A stretch of 64,000 bases of DNA, taken from positions 1-64,000 of the forward strand of contig NZ_WIAX01000002.1 in the NCBI RefSeq assembly GCF_009467795.1, written 5' to 3'. The stretch comes from Nesterenkonia halophila (GTDB lineage Bacteria > Actinomycetota > Actinomycetes > Actinomycetales > Micrococcaceae). The position numbers and the translations under genes are program-made. Within the stretch, counting starts at the first letter, position 1. Each line of letters starts with the position of its first letter. The notes below the pieces were generated by a model. It made no database searches. It saw only the letters and a list, made by a program, of their open reading frames with translations, and was not told the origin of the DNA. Of this stretch, positions 45,690-54,182 are shown piece after piece.

Positions 45690-47015
45690 TCAGCGCCGGG
45701 GGAGGGGCTCGACGACGGCGGCCACGCGGTCCTCGCCGAGCCGGGTGATCACCAGGGTGGCCGCCGCGCCGTCGCGCTTCTTCCTCCCGCCGAGCAGCTG
45801 GGTGCGCAGCTGCTCGGGCACGACGTCGACGCCGCGCTTCTTGATCTCCAACCGTCCGACGCCGTGTTCGGCGACCCAGCGCTTGAGGCGCTTGATCGAG
45901 AAGTCCAGCACGTCGATCACCCGGTAGGCCCGCACGGTGGCGGTGGAGGCGGCGGCCTCCTCCACTTCCTCGGCGTCGACGCAGAAATAGGCGATGTGCT
46001 CGTCCAGCATCCGCCCGCCCAGCCGCTCGGCGAGGTCGGCGACCAGGCCGGCGCGGATCACTGCGCCGTCGGGCTCGCAGAGCAGCCCGGTCAGCCCCGC
46101 GACGCCGGCGGCCTCGCCCTCCGGCGTCGCGGTGAAGTCCTCGCCGCTGGTCAGCTCCTCGACGGCGAGGCCCGCGTCGTCCGTGCCCGCGTTGCCTGCG
46201 GTGCGCAGCACCGTCGCCGCACGCCGGACCCCGGGGCGGGCCAGGGCGTTGAACCACAGCACCACCTCGACCACCTGCCCGTCGAGGCTGACCCACTCGG
46301 CCTCGCAGTCGGCCGGGATGAGCTCGTGCGGCAGTCCCGGGCCCAGCTTCACGCCCAGCGGCGCGCCGGTCGCGGCCAGCTCGGTGACCAGGCTCAGCGG
46401 CGGGGAGAAGGTCTCGGGATCCCAGAGGCGCCGGGTGCGTCCGCCGGCGGAGCGGCCGGCGTCGACGTCGCGGCGTGCCGGGTCCAGCCACACTCCCCAG
46501 CCGAGGGAGGCCGCCCGGCCGGGCTCGAGGAGCCGGCGGGCGGCGATGAAGTCCTCGGCGGCGGTGTGCTCCACCCGGGCCTCGGGGAAGGCGGCGAGGT
46601 TCATCGTCGCCGCGGCGGCGGTGGTCTCGTCGGACTCGACGCCGACGACGTCCAGTCCCAGGGCCGCGGCGGCCATGGCGTCGGCGCCGAGACCGCAGCC
46701 CAGATCCGCCACCGAGGTGACTCCGGCGTCGCGGAAGCGGCGGGCGTGGTGGGCGGCGACCGGCAGGCGGGTGGACTGCTGCAGGCCGTCGTCGGTGAAG
46801 AGCATCCGTTCGGCGAAATCGCCGAACTTGACCCGCGCGTCGCGGCGCAGCCGGGACTGGGTCAGGGCGGCGGCGACCAGCTCGGCGTCGTGGCCGGCGT
46901 CGCGCAGCCGCTGGTTCAGCGTCATGGAGGCGGCGTCGTCATAGACCGGCAGGGAGTTCAGCAGCTCCCACCCGTCATGGGTGAGCACCGGCGCCAGCGG
47001 GGAGGTCTCGGTCAT
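45690..47015 (-). CDS. Class I SAM-dependent methyltransferase with THUMP-like C-terminus
   Basis: A 441-residue protein. The Rossmann core has VADLGCGLGADAMAAAALGL (SAM motif I, about 105-125), DVVGVESDETTAAAATMNLA and WLDPARRDVDAG-like motif IV. N-terminal ALTQSRLRRDARVKFGDFAE and the C-terminal FSIKRLKRWVAEHGVGRLEI with KRGVDVVPEQLR match the actinobacterial family annotated as THUMP-like domain methyltransferase, probably acting on RNA. TAGGGT (47024-47029, minus strand) lies 8 bases before the ATG, a leaderless-type promoter. Confidence 0.88.
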   Translation of the reverse strand: MTETSPLAPVLTHDGWELLNSLPVYDDAASMTLNQRLRDAGHDAELVAAALTQSRLRRDARVKFGDFAERMLFTDDGLQQSTRLPVAAHHARRFRDAGVTSVADLGCGLGADAMAAAALGLDVVGVESDETTAAAATMNLAAFPEARVEHTAAEDFIAARRLLEPGRAASLGWGVWLDPARRDVDAGRSAGGRTRRLWDPETFSPPLSLVTELAATGAPLGVKLGPGLPHELIPADCEAEWVSLDGQVVEVVLWFNALARPGVRRAATVLRTAGNAGTDDAGLAVEELTSGEDFTATPEGEAAGVAGLTGLLCEPDGAVIRAGLVADLAERLGGRMLDEHIAYFCVDAEEVEEAAASTATVRAYRVIDVLDFSIKRLKRWVAEHGVGRLEIKKRGVDVVPEQLRTQLLGGRKKRDGAAATLVITRLGEDRVAAVVEPLPRR

Positions 47016-47114
47016 CGCGCTCCACCCTAGCGCGGGGCGGGTCTCCGGGGCAGGGCGGAACGTCGCGTCATATACGAGACGTCCAGGGGTGCATATGAGT
47101 ATGCTCTTAAGGCA

Positions 47115-47133
47115 TTAGGTGAGGCTAAGCTCG
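47115..47133 (+). promoter_or_regulatory. DtxR/IdeR-type iron box upstream of the siderophore transporter
   Basis: TTAGGTGAGGCTAAGCTCG resembles the DtxR/IdeR operator TTAGGTTAGGCTAACCTAA in its 5' two thirds. TATGCT at 47100-47105 is a likely -10, so the box overlaps the start of transcription, which suits repression by iron-loaded DtxR. About 100 bases of leader follow, including a small GCCGGA/TCCGGC hairpin. Confidence 0.65.
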
Positions 47134-47237
47134 TCGAAGGCGTCGGTGCACCCAGGGGCGACGTCGACGATGCCGGATCTCCTCCGGCAGGTCCCCGCCC
47201 GACGCATCCGATCATCACTCGTCCTTCAGGAGGAACT

Positions 47238-48278
47238 GTGCTCGTCCCTCGCGCATCCCGCAGCGCCGTCCCCGCCGCCGTCGCCCTGCTGGCGCTGACC
47301 GCCTGCTCCGGACAGGCCTCGGCCGACGACCCCGAGGCCGGCTCGTCCGATTCCTCGAGCGGGTCCGAGGCGACCACCGTCGAGGTCGCCGACAACTACG
47401 GCACCCACGAGGTCGACCAGGACTACGACTCGGTCATCGCCACCGACAACCGCTCCTTCCGGATCCTGGAGGAGCTCGGCGTCGAGCTCTCGGCGGCACC
47501 GCGCCAGCTGATGGCCGACGAGGTCTCCTACAAGGACGACGAGTCGATCCTCGACATGGGGGTGCATCGCGAGCCTGACCTGGAGCAGGTCGTCGCCGCC
47601 CAGCCGGATCTGATCATCAACGGTCAGCGCTTCGCCCAGCACCGCGAGGACATCGCCGAGCTCGCCCCGGAGGCGACGCTGCTGGAGTTCGACCCGCGCG
47701 ACGGCGAGCCCTTCGACCAGGAGCTGATCCGTCAGGTCGAGGCGCTGGGCACCGTCTTCGGCGAGGAGGAGGCCGCCGCCGGGCTCGTAGAGGACTTCGA
47801 GGCACAGATCGACCGGGCGAGAGAGGCCTACGACGGCGAGTCCTCGACGATGGGGCTGCTGACCTCCGGCGGCGACATCTCCTACGTCGCTCCGACCACC
47901 GGCCGCGCCGTCGGACCGGTCTTCGACATCCTGGGACTGGAGCCGGCGCTGGAGCAGACCGGCGAGGACGAGTCCCACGGCGACGACATCTCGGTGGAGG
48001 CCATCGCCGCCGCCGAGCCGGAGTGGCTGCTGGTGCTCGACCGCGACGCGCAGATCGCCACCGCCGAGGACGACTACGCTCCGGCCGCCGAGCTCATCGA
48101 GGAGTCCGAGGCGCTGCAGGACGTCCCCGCGGTGGAGGAGGACCAGATCGTCCACCTGCCGGCGAACTTCTACACCACCGAGGACATCCAGGCCTACACC
48201 GAGTTCTTCTCCGACTTCGCCGACGCGCTGGAGTCCGCCGGCGAGACCTCCGACGAGTCGGAGGAGTCCGACCAGTGA
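47238..48278 (+). CDS. Siderophore ABC transporter substrate-binding lipoprotein
   Basis: A 346-residue lipoprotein: signal peptide with lipobox LALTAC (Cys23), Ser/Asp-rich linker, then a periplasmic-binding fold of the FecB/CeuE class (VEVADNYGTHEVDQDYDSVI, MGVHREPDLEQVVAAQPDLI, GLEPALEQTGEDESHGDDIS, EEDQIVHLPANFYTTEDIQA). It resembles the petrobactin/catecholate binding proteins FatB, CeuE and YclQ in length and gene context. GTG 47238 has AGGAGGAACT upstream. First gene of a four-gene operon behind an iron box; the stop overlaps the next GTG. Confidence 0.9.
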   Translation: MLVPRASRSAVPAAVALLALTACSGQASADDPEAGSSDSSSGSEATTVEVADNYGTHEVDQDYDSVIATDNRSFRILEELGVELSAAPRQLMADEVSYKDDESILDMGVHREPDLEQVVAAQPDLIINGQRFAQHREDIAELAPEATLLEFDPRDGEPFDQELIRQVEALGTVFGEEEAAAGLVEDFEAQIDRAREAYDGESSTMGLLTSGGDISYVAPTTGRAVGPVFDILGLEPALEQTGEDESHGDDISVEAIAAAEPEWLLVLDRDAQIATAEDDYAPAAELIEESEALQDVPAVEEDQIVHLPANFYTTEDIQAYTEFFSDFADALESAGETSDESEESDQ

Positions 48279-49333
48279 GTCGGCCCTCCGCCGAGGCGGC
48301 CCGTCCGTCGTCGCCCGACGTCGCGGCCGTCCGCGACGCCGACGACGGGCGGGCCGCCGCGCGTCGCCCGACCGGGCGGCGGCTCGGCGGCCGTTGGTTC
48401 CTGCTCGGCGTCGCCGTCACGCTGGTGCTGCTGGGCTGCTCCGTGGCCGTCGGCCAGTACGACGCCTTCAGCGCCGACGGCTTCTGGATGGTCGGCATCA
48501 CCCGCATCCCGCGGACGATCGGACTGATCCTCGCCGGGGCCTCGATGGCGATGTGCGGGCTGATCATGCAGCTGCTGACGCAGAACCGCTTCGTCGAGCC
48601 CACCACCACCGGCACCACCGAGTGGGCCGGACTCGGCCTGCTGCTGGTGATGATCGTCGCCCCGCAGGCCAGCCTGACGGTGAAGATGCTCGGCGCGACG
48701 ACGATGGCCTTCCTCGGCACGATGGTCTTCTTCCTCTTCCTGCGCCGGGTCTCGCTGCGCTCCTCGCTGGTGGTGCCGATCATCGGCCTCATGCTCGGCG
48801 CCGTCGTCGGGTCCATCTCCACCTACCTGGCGCTGATGACCGACATGCTCCAGACGCTGGGGGTCTGGTTCGCCGGATCCTTCACCTCGGTGATCCGCGG
48901 CCAGTACGAGGTGCTGTGGATCGTGCTGATCGTCGCGGTGCTCATCTTCTTCGTCGCCGATCAGTTCACCGTCGCCGGGCTCGGCAAGGAGACCGCGACC
49001 TCCGTCGGGCTGAACCACGGCGCGGTGGTGCTGCTCGGCACGGCGATGGTCGCCGTCGCCACCGGAGTGACCGCCACTGTGGTCGGCACGCTGCCCTTCC
49101 TGGGGCTGGTGGTGCCGAACCTGGTCTCGATGATCCGCGGCGACGACCTGCGCTCGAATCTGCCCTGGGTCTGCCTGGCCGGCATCAGCGTGGTCACCGC
49201 CTGCGACCTGCTGGGGCGCACGATCCGCGCGCCCTTCGAGGTCCCCGTCGGCCTGGTGCTCGGCCTGGTCGGCTCGGTCGTGTTCGTGGCGCTGCTGCTG
49301 GTGCAGCGGCGGAGAGGAGCGATCAGCACATGA
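48275..49333 (+). CDS. Siderophore ABC transporter permease, FecCD family (first)
   Basis: A 352-residue permease with about nine membrane helices. FecCD signatures are ITRIPRTIGLILAGASMAMC, QLLTQNRFVEPTTTGTTEWA (the substrate-gate loop), FAGSFTSVIRGQYEVLWIVL and GTLPFLGLVVPNLVSMIRGD (coupling helix). It corresponds to FatD/CeuB. GTG 48275 overlaps the preceding stop. The first 45 residues are a Pro/Ala/Arg-rich cytoplasmic tail. The stop overlaps the next ATG. Confidence 0.92.
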   Translation: MSRPSAEAARPSSPDVAAVRDADDGRAAARRPTGRRLGGRWFLLGVAVTLVLLGCSVAVGQYDAFSADGFWMVGITRIPRTIGLILAGASMAMCGLIMQLLTQNRFVEPTTTGTTEWAGLGLLLVMIVAPQASLTVKMLGATTMAFLGTMVFFLFLRRVSLRSSLVVPIIGLMLGAVVGSISTYLALMTDMLQTLGVWFAGSFTSVIRGQYEVLWIVLIVAVLIFFVADQFTVAGLGKETATSVGLNHGAVVLLGTAMVAVATGVTATVVGTLPFLGLVVPNLVSMIRGDDLRSNLPWVCLAGISVVTACDLLGRTIRAPFEVPVGLVLGLVGSVVFVALLLVQRRRGAIST

Positions 49334-50406
49334 GCCCGCAGTCCTCGCCGGCCTCGCCCGCGACGGTTCCCGCGACGCGGCCCGTCGAGGGCGCCCCGCG
49401 CTCGCGGGCGCGCGAGACGCGACCGGACGGCCGCCGCGGCCGCCGGCGTCGGCTGGGGCTGCTGGTCGGGCTGGCGGTGCTCGCCGTCGCCGCCTCCGTG
49501 GGCGTGCTGACCTGGAACAACCCGATGACAGTCGGCTCCGAGGGGTTCTGGCTCATCGCGCAGATGCGCGTCGAGACGCTGGTGTCCGTCGCGGTGGTCG
49601 CCGTCGCCCAGGGCGCGGCGACGGTGGCCTTCCAGACGGCGACGCACAACCGCATCCTCACCCCGTCGATCATGGGCTTCGAGTCGCTCTACACCGCCGT
49701 GCAGACCGGGGCGGTGTTCCTCTTCGGCATCGCCGGGGCCACGATGGTCGTCGGCCTGCCGCAGTTCCTGCTGCAGGCGGTGCTGATGGTGGCCTTCGCC
49801 TCCGCGCTCTACGGCTGGCTGCTCTCCGGACGGTTCTCCAACATGCACCTGATGCTGCTGGTCGGGGTGGTCATCGGCGGAGGGCTGGGGTCGCTGTCGA
49901 CGTTCATGCAGCGGCTGCTCACGCCCTCGGAGTTCGACGTGCTCACCGCCCGGATGTTCGGCAGCATCGCCAACGCGGAGTCGGCCTACCTGCCCTATGC
50001 GCTGCCGGCGGTGCTGGTGGTCGCCGCCGTGCTGTGGCTGCGCGGTCGCCGGCTCGACGTCGTCGCCCTCGGCGCCGACGCGGCGACCAGCCTGGGGCTG
50101 AACCACCGGCGCGAGGTCATGCTCATCCTGCTGATGGTCTCGGTCCTGATGGCCATGTCGACCTCGCTGGTCGGGCCGATGACCTTCCTCGGGTTCCTCG
50201 CCGCGACGCTGACCTACCAGCTGTTCGACACGCCCTCGCACCGGCTGCTGCTGCCGGCGGCGGGGCTGGTGGCCTACACCATCCTGACCGTCGCCTACTT
50301 CCTGCTGCGCCATGTCTTCTACGCCCAGGGCGCGGTGACGATCATCGTCGAGCTGATCGGCGGCGGCGTGTTCCTGATCGTGCTGATGAGAAAGGGGCGC
50401 CTGTGA
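49330..50406 (+). CDS. Siderophore ABC transporter permease, FecCD family (second)
   Basis: A 358-residue permease paired with the previous gene, corresponding to FatC/CeuC. An N-terminal Pro/Arg-rich tail of about 45 residues precedes nine hydrophobic segments; motifs include RVETLVSVAVVAVAQGAATV, QTATHNRILTPSIMGFESLY, ARMFGSIANAESAYLPYALP and LVGPMTFLGFLAATLTYQLF. ATG 49330 overlaps the previous gene by 4 bases, and its stop overlaps the ATPase GTG (GTGA), so stoichiometric translation is likely. Confidence 0.92.
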   Translation: MSPQSSPASPATVPATRPVEGAPRSRARETRPDGRRGRRRRLGLLVGLAVLAVAASVGVLTWNNPMTVGSEGFWLIAQMRVETLVSVAVVAVAQGAATVAFQTATHNRILTPSIMGFESLYTAVQTGAVFLFGIAGATMVVGLPQFLLQAVLMVAFASALYGWLLSGRFSNMHLMLLVGVVIGGGLGSLSTFMQRLLTPSEFDVLTARMFGSIANAESAYLPYALPAVLVVAAVLWLRGRRLDVVALGADAATSLGLNHRREVMLILLMVSVLMAMSTSLVGPMTFLGFLAATLTYQLFDTPSHRLLLPAAGLVAYTILTVAYFLLRHVFYAQGAVTIIVELIGGGVFLIVLMRKGRL

Positions 50407-51158
50407 TCACCCTCGACGCAGTCACCAAGACCTACTCCTCGGAGGTAGCCATCGGGCCGGTCTCGGTGGAGATCGCCCGCGGCGGTATCACCGCGCTGGT
50501 CGGTCCCAACGGGGCCGGCAAGTCCACCGTGCTGACGATGATCGGGCGGCTGCTCGGCGCCGACGAGGGCAGCATCGAGGTCGGCGGCCACGACATCGCG
50601 ACGACGCGCTCGCGGACGCTGGCGACGGTGCTGTCGATCCTGCGCCAGGAGAACCACTTCGTCACCCGGCTCACCGTCCGCCAGCTGGTGGGCTTCGGCC
50701 GATTCCCCCACTCGCGGGGCCGGCTCACCGCGGAGGACGAGCGGCACATCGACGCCGCGATCGACTTCCTGGACCTGGCCGACCTGCAGGACCGGTATCT
50801 GGACCAGCTCTCCGGCGGCCAGCGGCAGCGGGCCTATGTGGCGATGGTGCTGGCCCAGGACACCGAGTACGTGCTGCTCGACGAGCCGCTGAACAACCTG
50901 GACATGCAGCACGCGGTGCAGATGATGCGCCAGCTGCGCCGCGCCGCCGACGAGCTCGGCCGCACTGTGGTCGTGGTGCTGCACGACGTGAACTTCGCCG
51001 CCCACTACGCCGACAGGATCCTGGCGATGCAGGACGGTCAGGTCGTCGAGCACGGCGCCCCGCGCGAGATCATGACCGACGAGGTGCTCACCCGCGTCTT
51101 CCACACCGAGGTGCAGGTCATCGAGGGCCCGCACGGTCCGCTGGCGGTGTACTACTGA
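50403..51158 (+). CDS. Siderophore ABC transporter ATPase
   Basis: A 251-residue ATPase of the FecE/CeuD class. Walker A ALVGPNGAGKSTVLTMIGRL, Q-loop ILRQENHFVTRLTVRQLVGF, signature LSGGQRQRAYVAMVLAQ, Walker B YVLLDEPLNNLDMQHAVQMM and H-loop VVVVLHDVNFAAHYADRILA are all intact. Last gene of the siderophore operon; GTG 50403 overlaps the preceding stop. Palindrome copy C begins 41 bases after its stop. Confidence 0.95.
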   Translation: MITLDAVTKTYSSEVAIGPVSVEIARGGITALVGPNGAGKSTVLTMIGRLLGADEGSIEVGGHDIATTRSRTLATVLSILRQENHFVTRLTVRQLVGFGRFPHSRGRLTAEDERHIDAAIDFLDLADLQDRYLDQLSGGQRQRAYVAMVLAQDTEYVLLDEPLNNLDMQHAVQMMRQLRRAADELGRTVVVVLHDVNFAAHYADRILAMQDGQVVEHGAPREIMTDEVLTRVFHTEVQVIEGPHGPLAVYY

Positions 51159-51199
51159 TCGCCGGTCCGGCCGAGTTGGCCGTGCCCGCCGGGCCGGGG

Positions 51200-51259
51200 G
51201 ATGACTCCGTGGGAGGTATGGGAAAGCGCGCGCATTCCCACACCTCCCACGGAGCCATC
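51200..51259. repeat. 60-bp palindrome, copy C
   Basis: Begins GATGACTCCGTGGGAGGTAT and ends ACACCTCCCACGGAGCCATC. It differs from copy D by only two bases. It lies between the convergent siderophore ATPase and dctM genes, 16 bases from the dctM stop. Confidence 0.88.
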
Positions 51260-51275
51260 GCAGGGATGGGCTGCC

Positions 51276-52571
51276 TCAGGGGGAGAGCCACTCCAGCGGG
51301 GTCATGATCAGCTGCGGGAACACGGCCATGAGCAGGATCAGACAGGTCTGGGCCAGCAGATAGGGCAGGACCGGCTTGATGACCTGATCGATCTTGACCT
51401 TCCCCACGGCGCAGGCCACATTCAACGAGGGGCCGATCGGCGGGGTGATGAGGCCGATGACGTTCGCGAGGGTGAAGATGATGCCGAAGTACACCAGGTC
51501 GACGTCGGCCGCCTCCAGCAGGGGCACGACGATCGGGGTGACGATGAGGATCGTCGGGACGACGTCCAGCACGGTGCCGACCAGGATCACGAACAGCATC
51601 AGTCCGACGACCAGCAGGGTCGGGTGTTCGGCGAGTCCGCCGAAGGTCGCGGTGATCGTGTCGGGAAGCCCGGAGATCGTCATGTAGTAGGCCAGGACCT
51701 GCGCCGCCGCGGCGAGGAACATGACGACGGCGGACATCTTCGCCGTCGAGCGGAGCGCGGCGAGGAGGGTCCGGACGGTGAGCTCTCGATAGATCACTCC
51801 GCCGACGATGAGCGCGTAGAACACAGCGACGACGCCGGCCTCCGTCGCGGTGAAGACGCCGCCGCGGAGTCCCACGAGGATGATGACGGGGAGCAGGAGA
51901 GCCCAGACGGCCCCGAGGGCGAGCTTGATCAGGCCCAGCGCGGAGGGGCGTTCCACCGCTTCCCCGTCACCCGATCCGCGTGTCCGCGAGATGACGAACC
52001 AGACGGCGCACATCGTCAGCGTCAGGTAGAGGGCCGGGGCCAATCCTCCGAGGAAGAGCGACTGGATGGAGACGCCGGCTGTGGCGCCGTAGACGATGAG
52101 CGGCACCGACGGCGGCATGACCGGCGTGACCAGATTGGCGCTCGCCGTCAGCCCGGTGGCCCGTGCCCGGTCGTAGCCGGCATTGGCCATCATCGGGATG
52201 AGGATGGCCCCCAGGGCGGCGGTGCTGGCCACTGCCGAGCCCACCAGGCTGCCGAACAGCAGGCAGGCGATGATGGTGACGTAGCCCAGCCCGCCGCGGA
52301 CCCGTCCCACGGTCGCGCGGCAGAGTGCGATGAGCCGGTGGGTGAGGCCGCCGCGGTTCATCAGCTCGCCGGTGAGGATGAAGAACGGCAGGGCCATCAT
52401 CGCGATGGAGTCGGCGCCGCGCATGAGCTGCGCGGCCATGACCTGCTGGTCCGCCGCGCTTCCCAGCTGGAGGCCCATGACCATCGCGCAGAAGAGCAGG
52501 GCGAAGGCGATCGGGACGCCGATCGCGATGGCGCTGACGAGGTATCCGAACATCTGTGCCAGTGCAGGCAT
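51276..52571 (-). CDS. dctM: TRAP transporter large permease (DctM/SiaM family)
   Basis: A 431-residue inner-membrane protein with about twelve hydrophobic segments, the channel subunit of a sodium-coupled tripartite transporter. Family features: ALPFFILTGELMNRGGLTHR, GSLVGSAVASTAALGAILIP, SANLVTPVMPPSVPLIVYGA and ITPPIGPSLNVACAVGKVKI. The dctQ stop lies 8 bases upstream. It belongs to the minus-strand operon dehydrogenase-dctP-dctQ-dctM, whose neighbours indicate a sugar-acid substrate. Confidence 0.94.
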   Translation of the reverse strand: MPALAQMFGYLVSAIAIGVPIAFALLFCAMVMGLQLGSAADQQVMAAQLMRGADSIAMMALPFFILTGELMNRGGLTHRLIALCRATVGRVRGGLGYVTIIACLLFGSLVGSAVASTAALGAILIPMMANAGYDRARATGLTASANLVTPVMPPSVPLIVYGATAGVSIQSLFLGGLAPALYLTLTMCAVWFVISRTRGSGDGEAVERPSALGLIKLALGAVWALLLPVIILVGLRGGVFTATEAGVVAVFYALIVGGVIYRELTVRTLLAALRSTAKMSAVVMFLAAAAQVLAYYMTISGLPDTITATFGGLAEHPTLLVVGLMLFVILVGTVLDVVPTILIVTPIVVPLLEAADVDLVYFGIIFTLANVIGLITPPIGPSLNVACAVGKVKIDQVIKPVLPYLLAQTCLILLMAVFPQLIMTPLEWLSP

Positions 52572-52579
52572 GGTGTCTC

Positions 52580-53116
52580 CTAGTTGTGCTTCGCCGCCTG
52601 CGGCAGCACATCGCTGTCGTCTTCAGGGATGGCCAGGAGCTCTTCGACGGAGAGCTTGAGGACGAGCAGTCTGAAGATGTTGGTCAGTGAGATCAGGGAG
52701 ATGGCGGCGCCGGTGACGATCCCGATCGCGTAGATCAGCGAACGCGGATACTGGGTCGCGACCCATCGGTCGCCGACGCTCTGGACCACGAGGTCCCAGC
52801 TGCCGCTGACCAGGAGCACCATCACCCAGATGATGATCAGCTGGACGACGACGTAGAGGGTCTTCTTCGCGAGGGAGGGGAGCCGCTCCAACAGGGTCTG
52901 CATGCCCAGGTGGCGGTTGTCCCGAAAGGCACCGACGGCTCCCAGATAGACGAGATAGATGAAGCACAGCCGGGCGATCTCCTCCGACCACACCAGTCCG
53001 TAGTCGAAGAGGTACCGCAGGCTCATGTTGAGGAAGACCAGGAGGACCATCACCACGAGGAAGATGATCATCAAGGTCTCGACGGCTTTGAACAGCCCGT
53101 TGAAGAGGCGCGTCAT
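52580..53116 (-). CDS. dctQ: TRAP transporter small permease (DctQ family)
   Basis: A 178-residue protein with four hydrophobic segments: VETLMIIFLVVMVLLVFLNM, the WSEEIARLCFIYLVYLGAVG region (family signature), VVVQLIIIWVMVLLVSGSWD and IYAIGIVTGAAISLISLTN. It joins with DctM to form the membrane complex. I choose ATG 53116, 7 nt after CGGAG; the frame is open further up, and GTG sites exist there, but they have no better ribosome site. dctP ends 23 bases upstream. Confidence 0.9.
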   Translation of the reverse strand: MTRLFNGLFKAVETLMIIFLVVMVLLVFLNMSLRYLFDYGLVWSEEIARLCFIYLVYLGAVGAFRDNRHLGMQTLLERLPSLAKKTLYVVVQLIIIWVMVLLVSGSWDLVVQSVGDRWVATQYPRSLIYAIGIVTGAAISLISLTNIFRLLVLKLSVEELLAIPEDDSDVLPQAAKHN

Positions 53117-53139
53117 GGCATTGCTCCGTCCCACAGTGA

Positions 53140-54144
53140 TCACTCCACCGCGTCGATGTCTGCGACGAGGTCTTCCGCCCACTCATGCTCGGCGTAGAGG
53201 TCCTGGTAGAGAGGCTCCAGCTCGTCGATCATCTGCTGCCGCTCGGCCTCGCTCGGCCGGGTCACGGTGACGCCGTTCTCCTCGAGGAACTCCCGCTCCT
53301 CGTCGATGCCCCCGACGTAGCCGGACCAGGCCTGCTCCGCCGTCTTCGCGGCGGCGGAGCGGACGATCTCCTGCTGATCGGCGGGGAGTTCGTCGAGGAA
53401 GTGGGCATTGGTCACCAGCGGCAGGACGGCGGTGATGTGGTTCGTCTCGTAGACGTAGTCCTGCACCTCGTACAGGGCCTCGCCGATGAGCGTGACCATG
53501 CCGTTGTCCTGGCCGTCGACCACGCCCGTCTCGAGAGCGGTGAAGAGTTCGCCGAAGGGGATGACCTGCGGATTGGCCCCGAGCTCTTCGGCGATGCCGA
53601 GGTGGATGGGGTTGCCGGGCATGCGGAAGCGCTGTCCCTCGAAGTCCTCCACGGATTCCAGAGGACGGCTCGAGGAGAAGACCCGTGCGCTGTTGGGGCC
53701 CCAGCCCAGGACGTACGTCGACGAGAACTGGTCGTGGAAGTCGTCGGCCAGGTCCTCGGCCACCGGTGAGTCCGTCCAGACGGTCTGGGCATGCTCGAGA
53801 TCCCGATAGAGGAACGGCCAGTCCGAGATCAGCATCTTGGGGTAGGCCTGGTTCATCCCGGACCCGACGACGGCGATGTCCAGGGAACCGTTCCGGACGC
53901 TGTCCCACAGCTCGTTCTCGGTCCCCAGCGTGCCGCCGTGGAACGTCTTGACCTCGAGGGCGCCGTCCGAGCGTTCCTCGACCTCCTCGACGAACACGTC
54001 CTCGATGGCTTGGGACATGGGATGCTTGGTGTCCCAGATGTTCGCGAGGGTGATGGTCGTCGTGCCGTCGGACTCCTCGGCTCCGCAGCCGGTGAGCGAG
54101 GCGACGAGCGCCGCGGCGGTCAGCAACGATGCTGACGTCTTCAT
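53140..54144 (-). CDS. dctP: TRAP transporter solute-binding lipoprotein (DctP family)
   Basis: A 334-residue exported protein with signal peptide and lipobox LTGC (Cys20). The DctP fold shows ITLANIWDTKHPMSQAIEDV, FHGGTLGTENELWDSVRNGS, the arginine-containing GQRFRMPGNPIHLGIAEELG (carboxylate-binding), and FGELFTALETGVVDGQDNGM. ATG 54144 has AAGGAGTCACC upstream. As SBP of a sugar-acid island it probably binds L-gulonate, D-mannonate or a related hexonate, which is inferred from context only. Confidence 0.93.
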   Translation of the reverse strand: MKTSASLLTAAALVASLTGCGAEESDGTTTITLANIWDTKHPMSQAIEDVFVEEVEERSDGALEVKTFHGGTLGTENELWDSVRNGSLDIAVVGSGMNQAYPKMLISDWPFLYRDLEHAQTVWTDSPVAEDLADDFHDQFSSTYVLGWGPNSARVFSSSRPLESVEDFEGQRFRMPGNPIHLGIAEELGANPQVIPFGELFTALETGVVDGQDNGMVTLIGEALYEVQDYVYETNHITAVLPLVTNAHFLDELPADQQEIVRSAAAKTAEQAWSGYVGGIDEEREFLEENGVTVTRPSEAERQQMIDELEPLYQDLYAEHEWAEDLVADIDAVE

Positions 54145-54182
54145 GGTGACTCCTTGATGCGTGACATGAGCAGCTGCGGGAT

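Noticed and set aside
51201-51260. Short peptide of the type MTPWEVWESARIPTPPTE encoded in several palindromes
   Set aside because: The same peptide arises on both strands because the DNA is palindromic, and reading frames differ beyond the element. No ribosome site precedes it, so it is not a gene.
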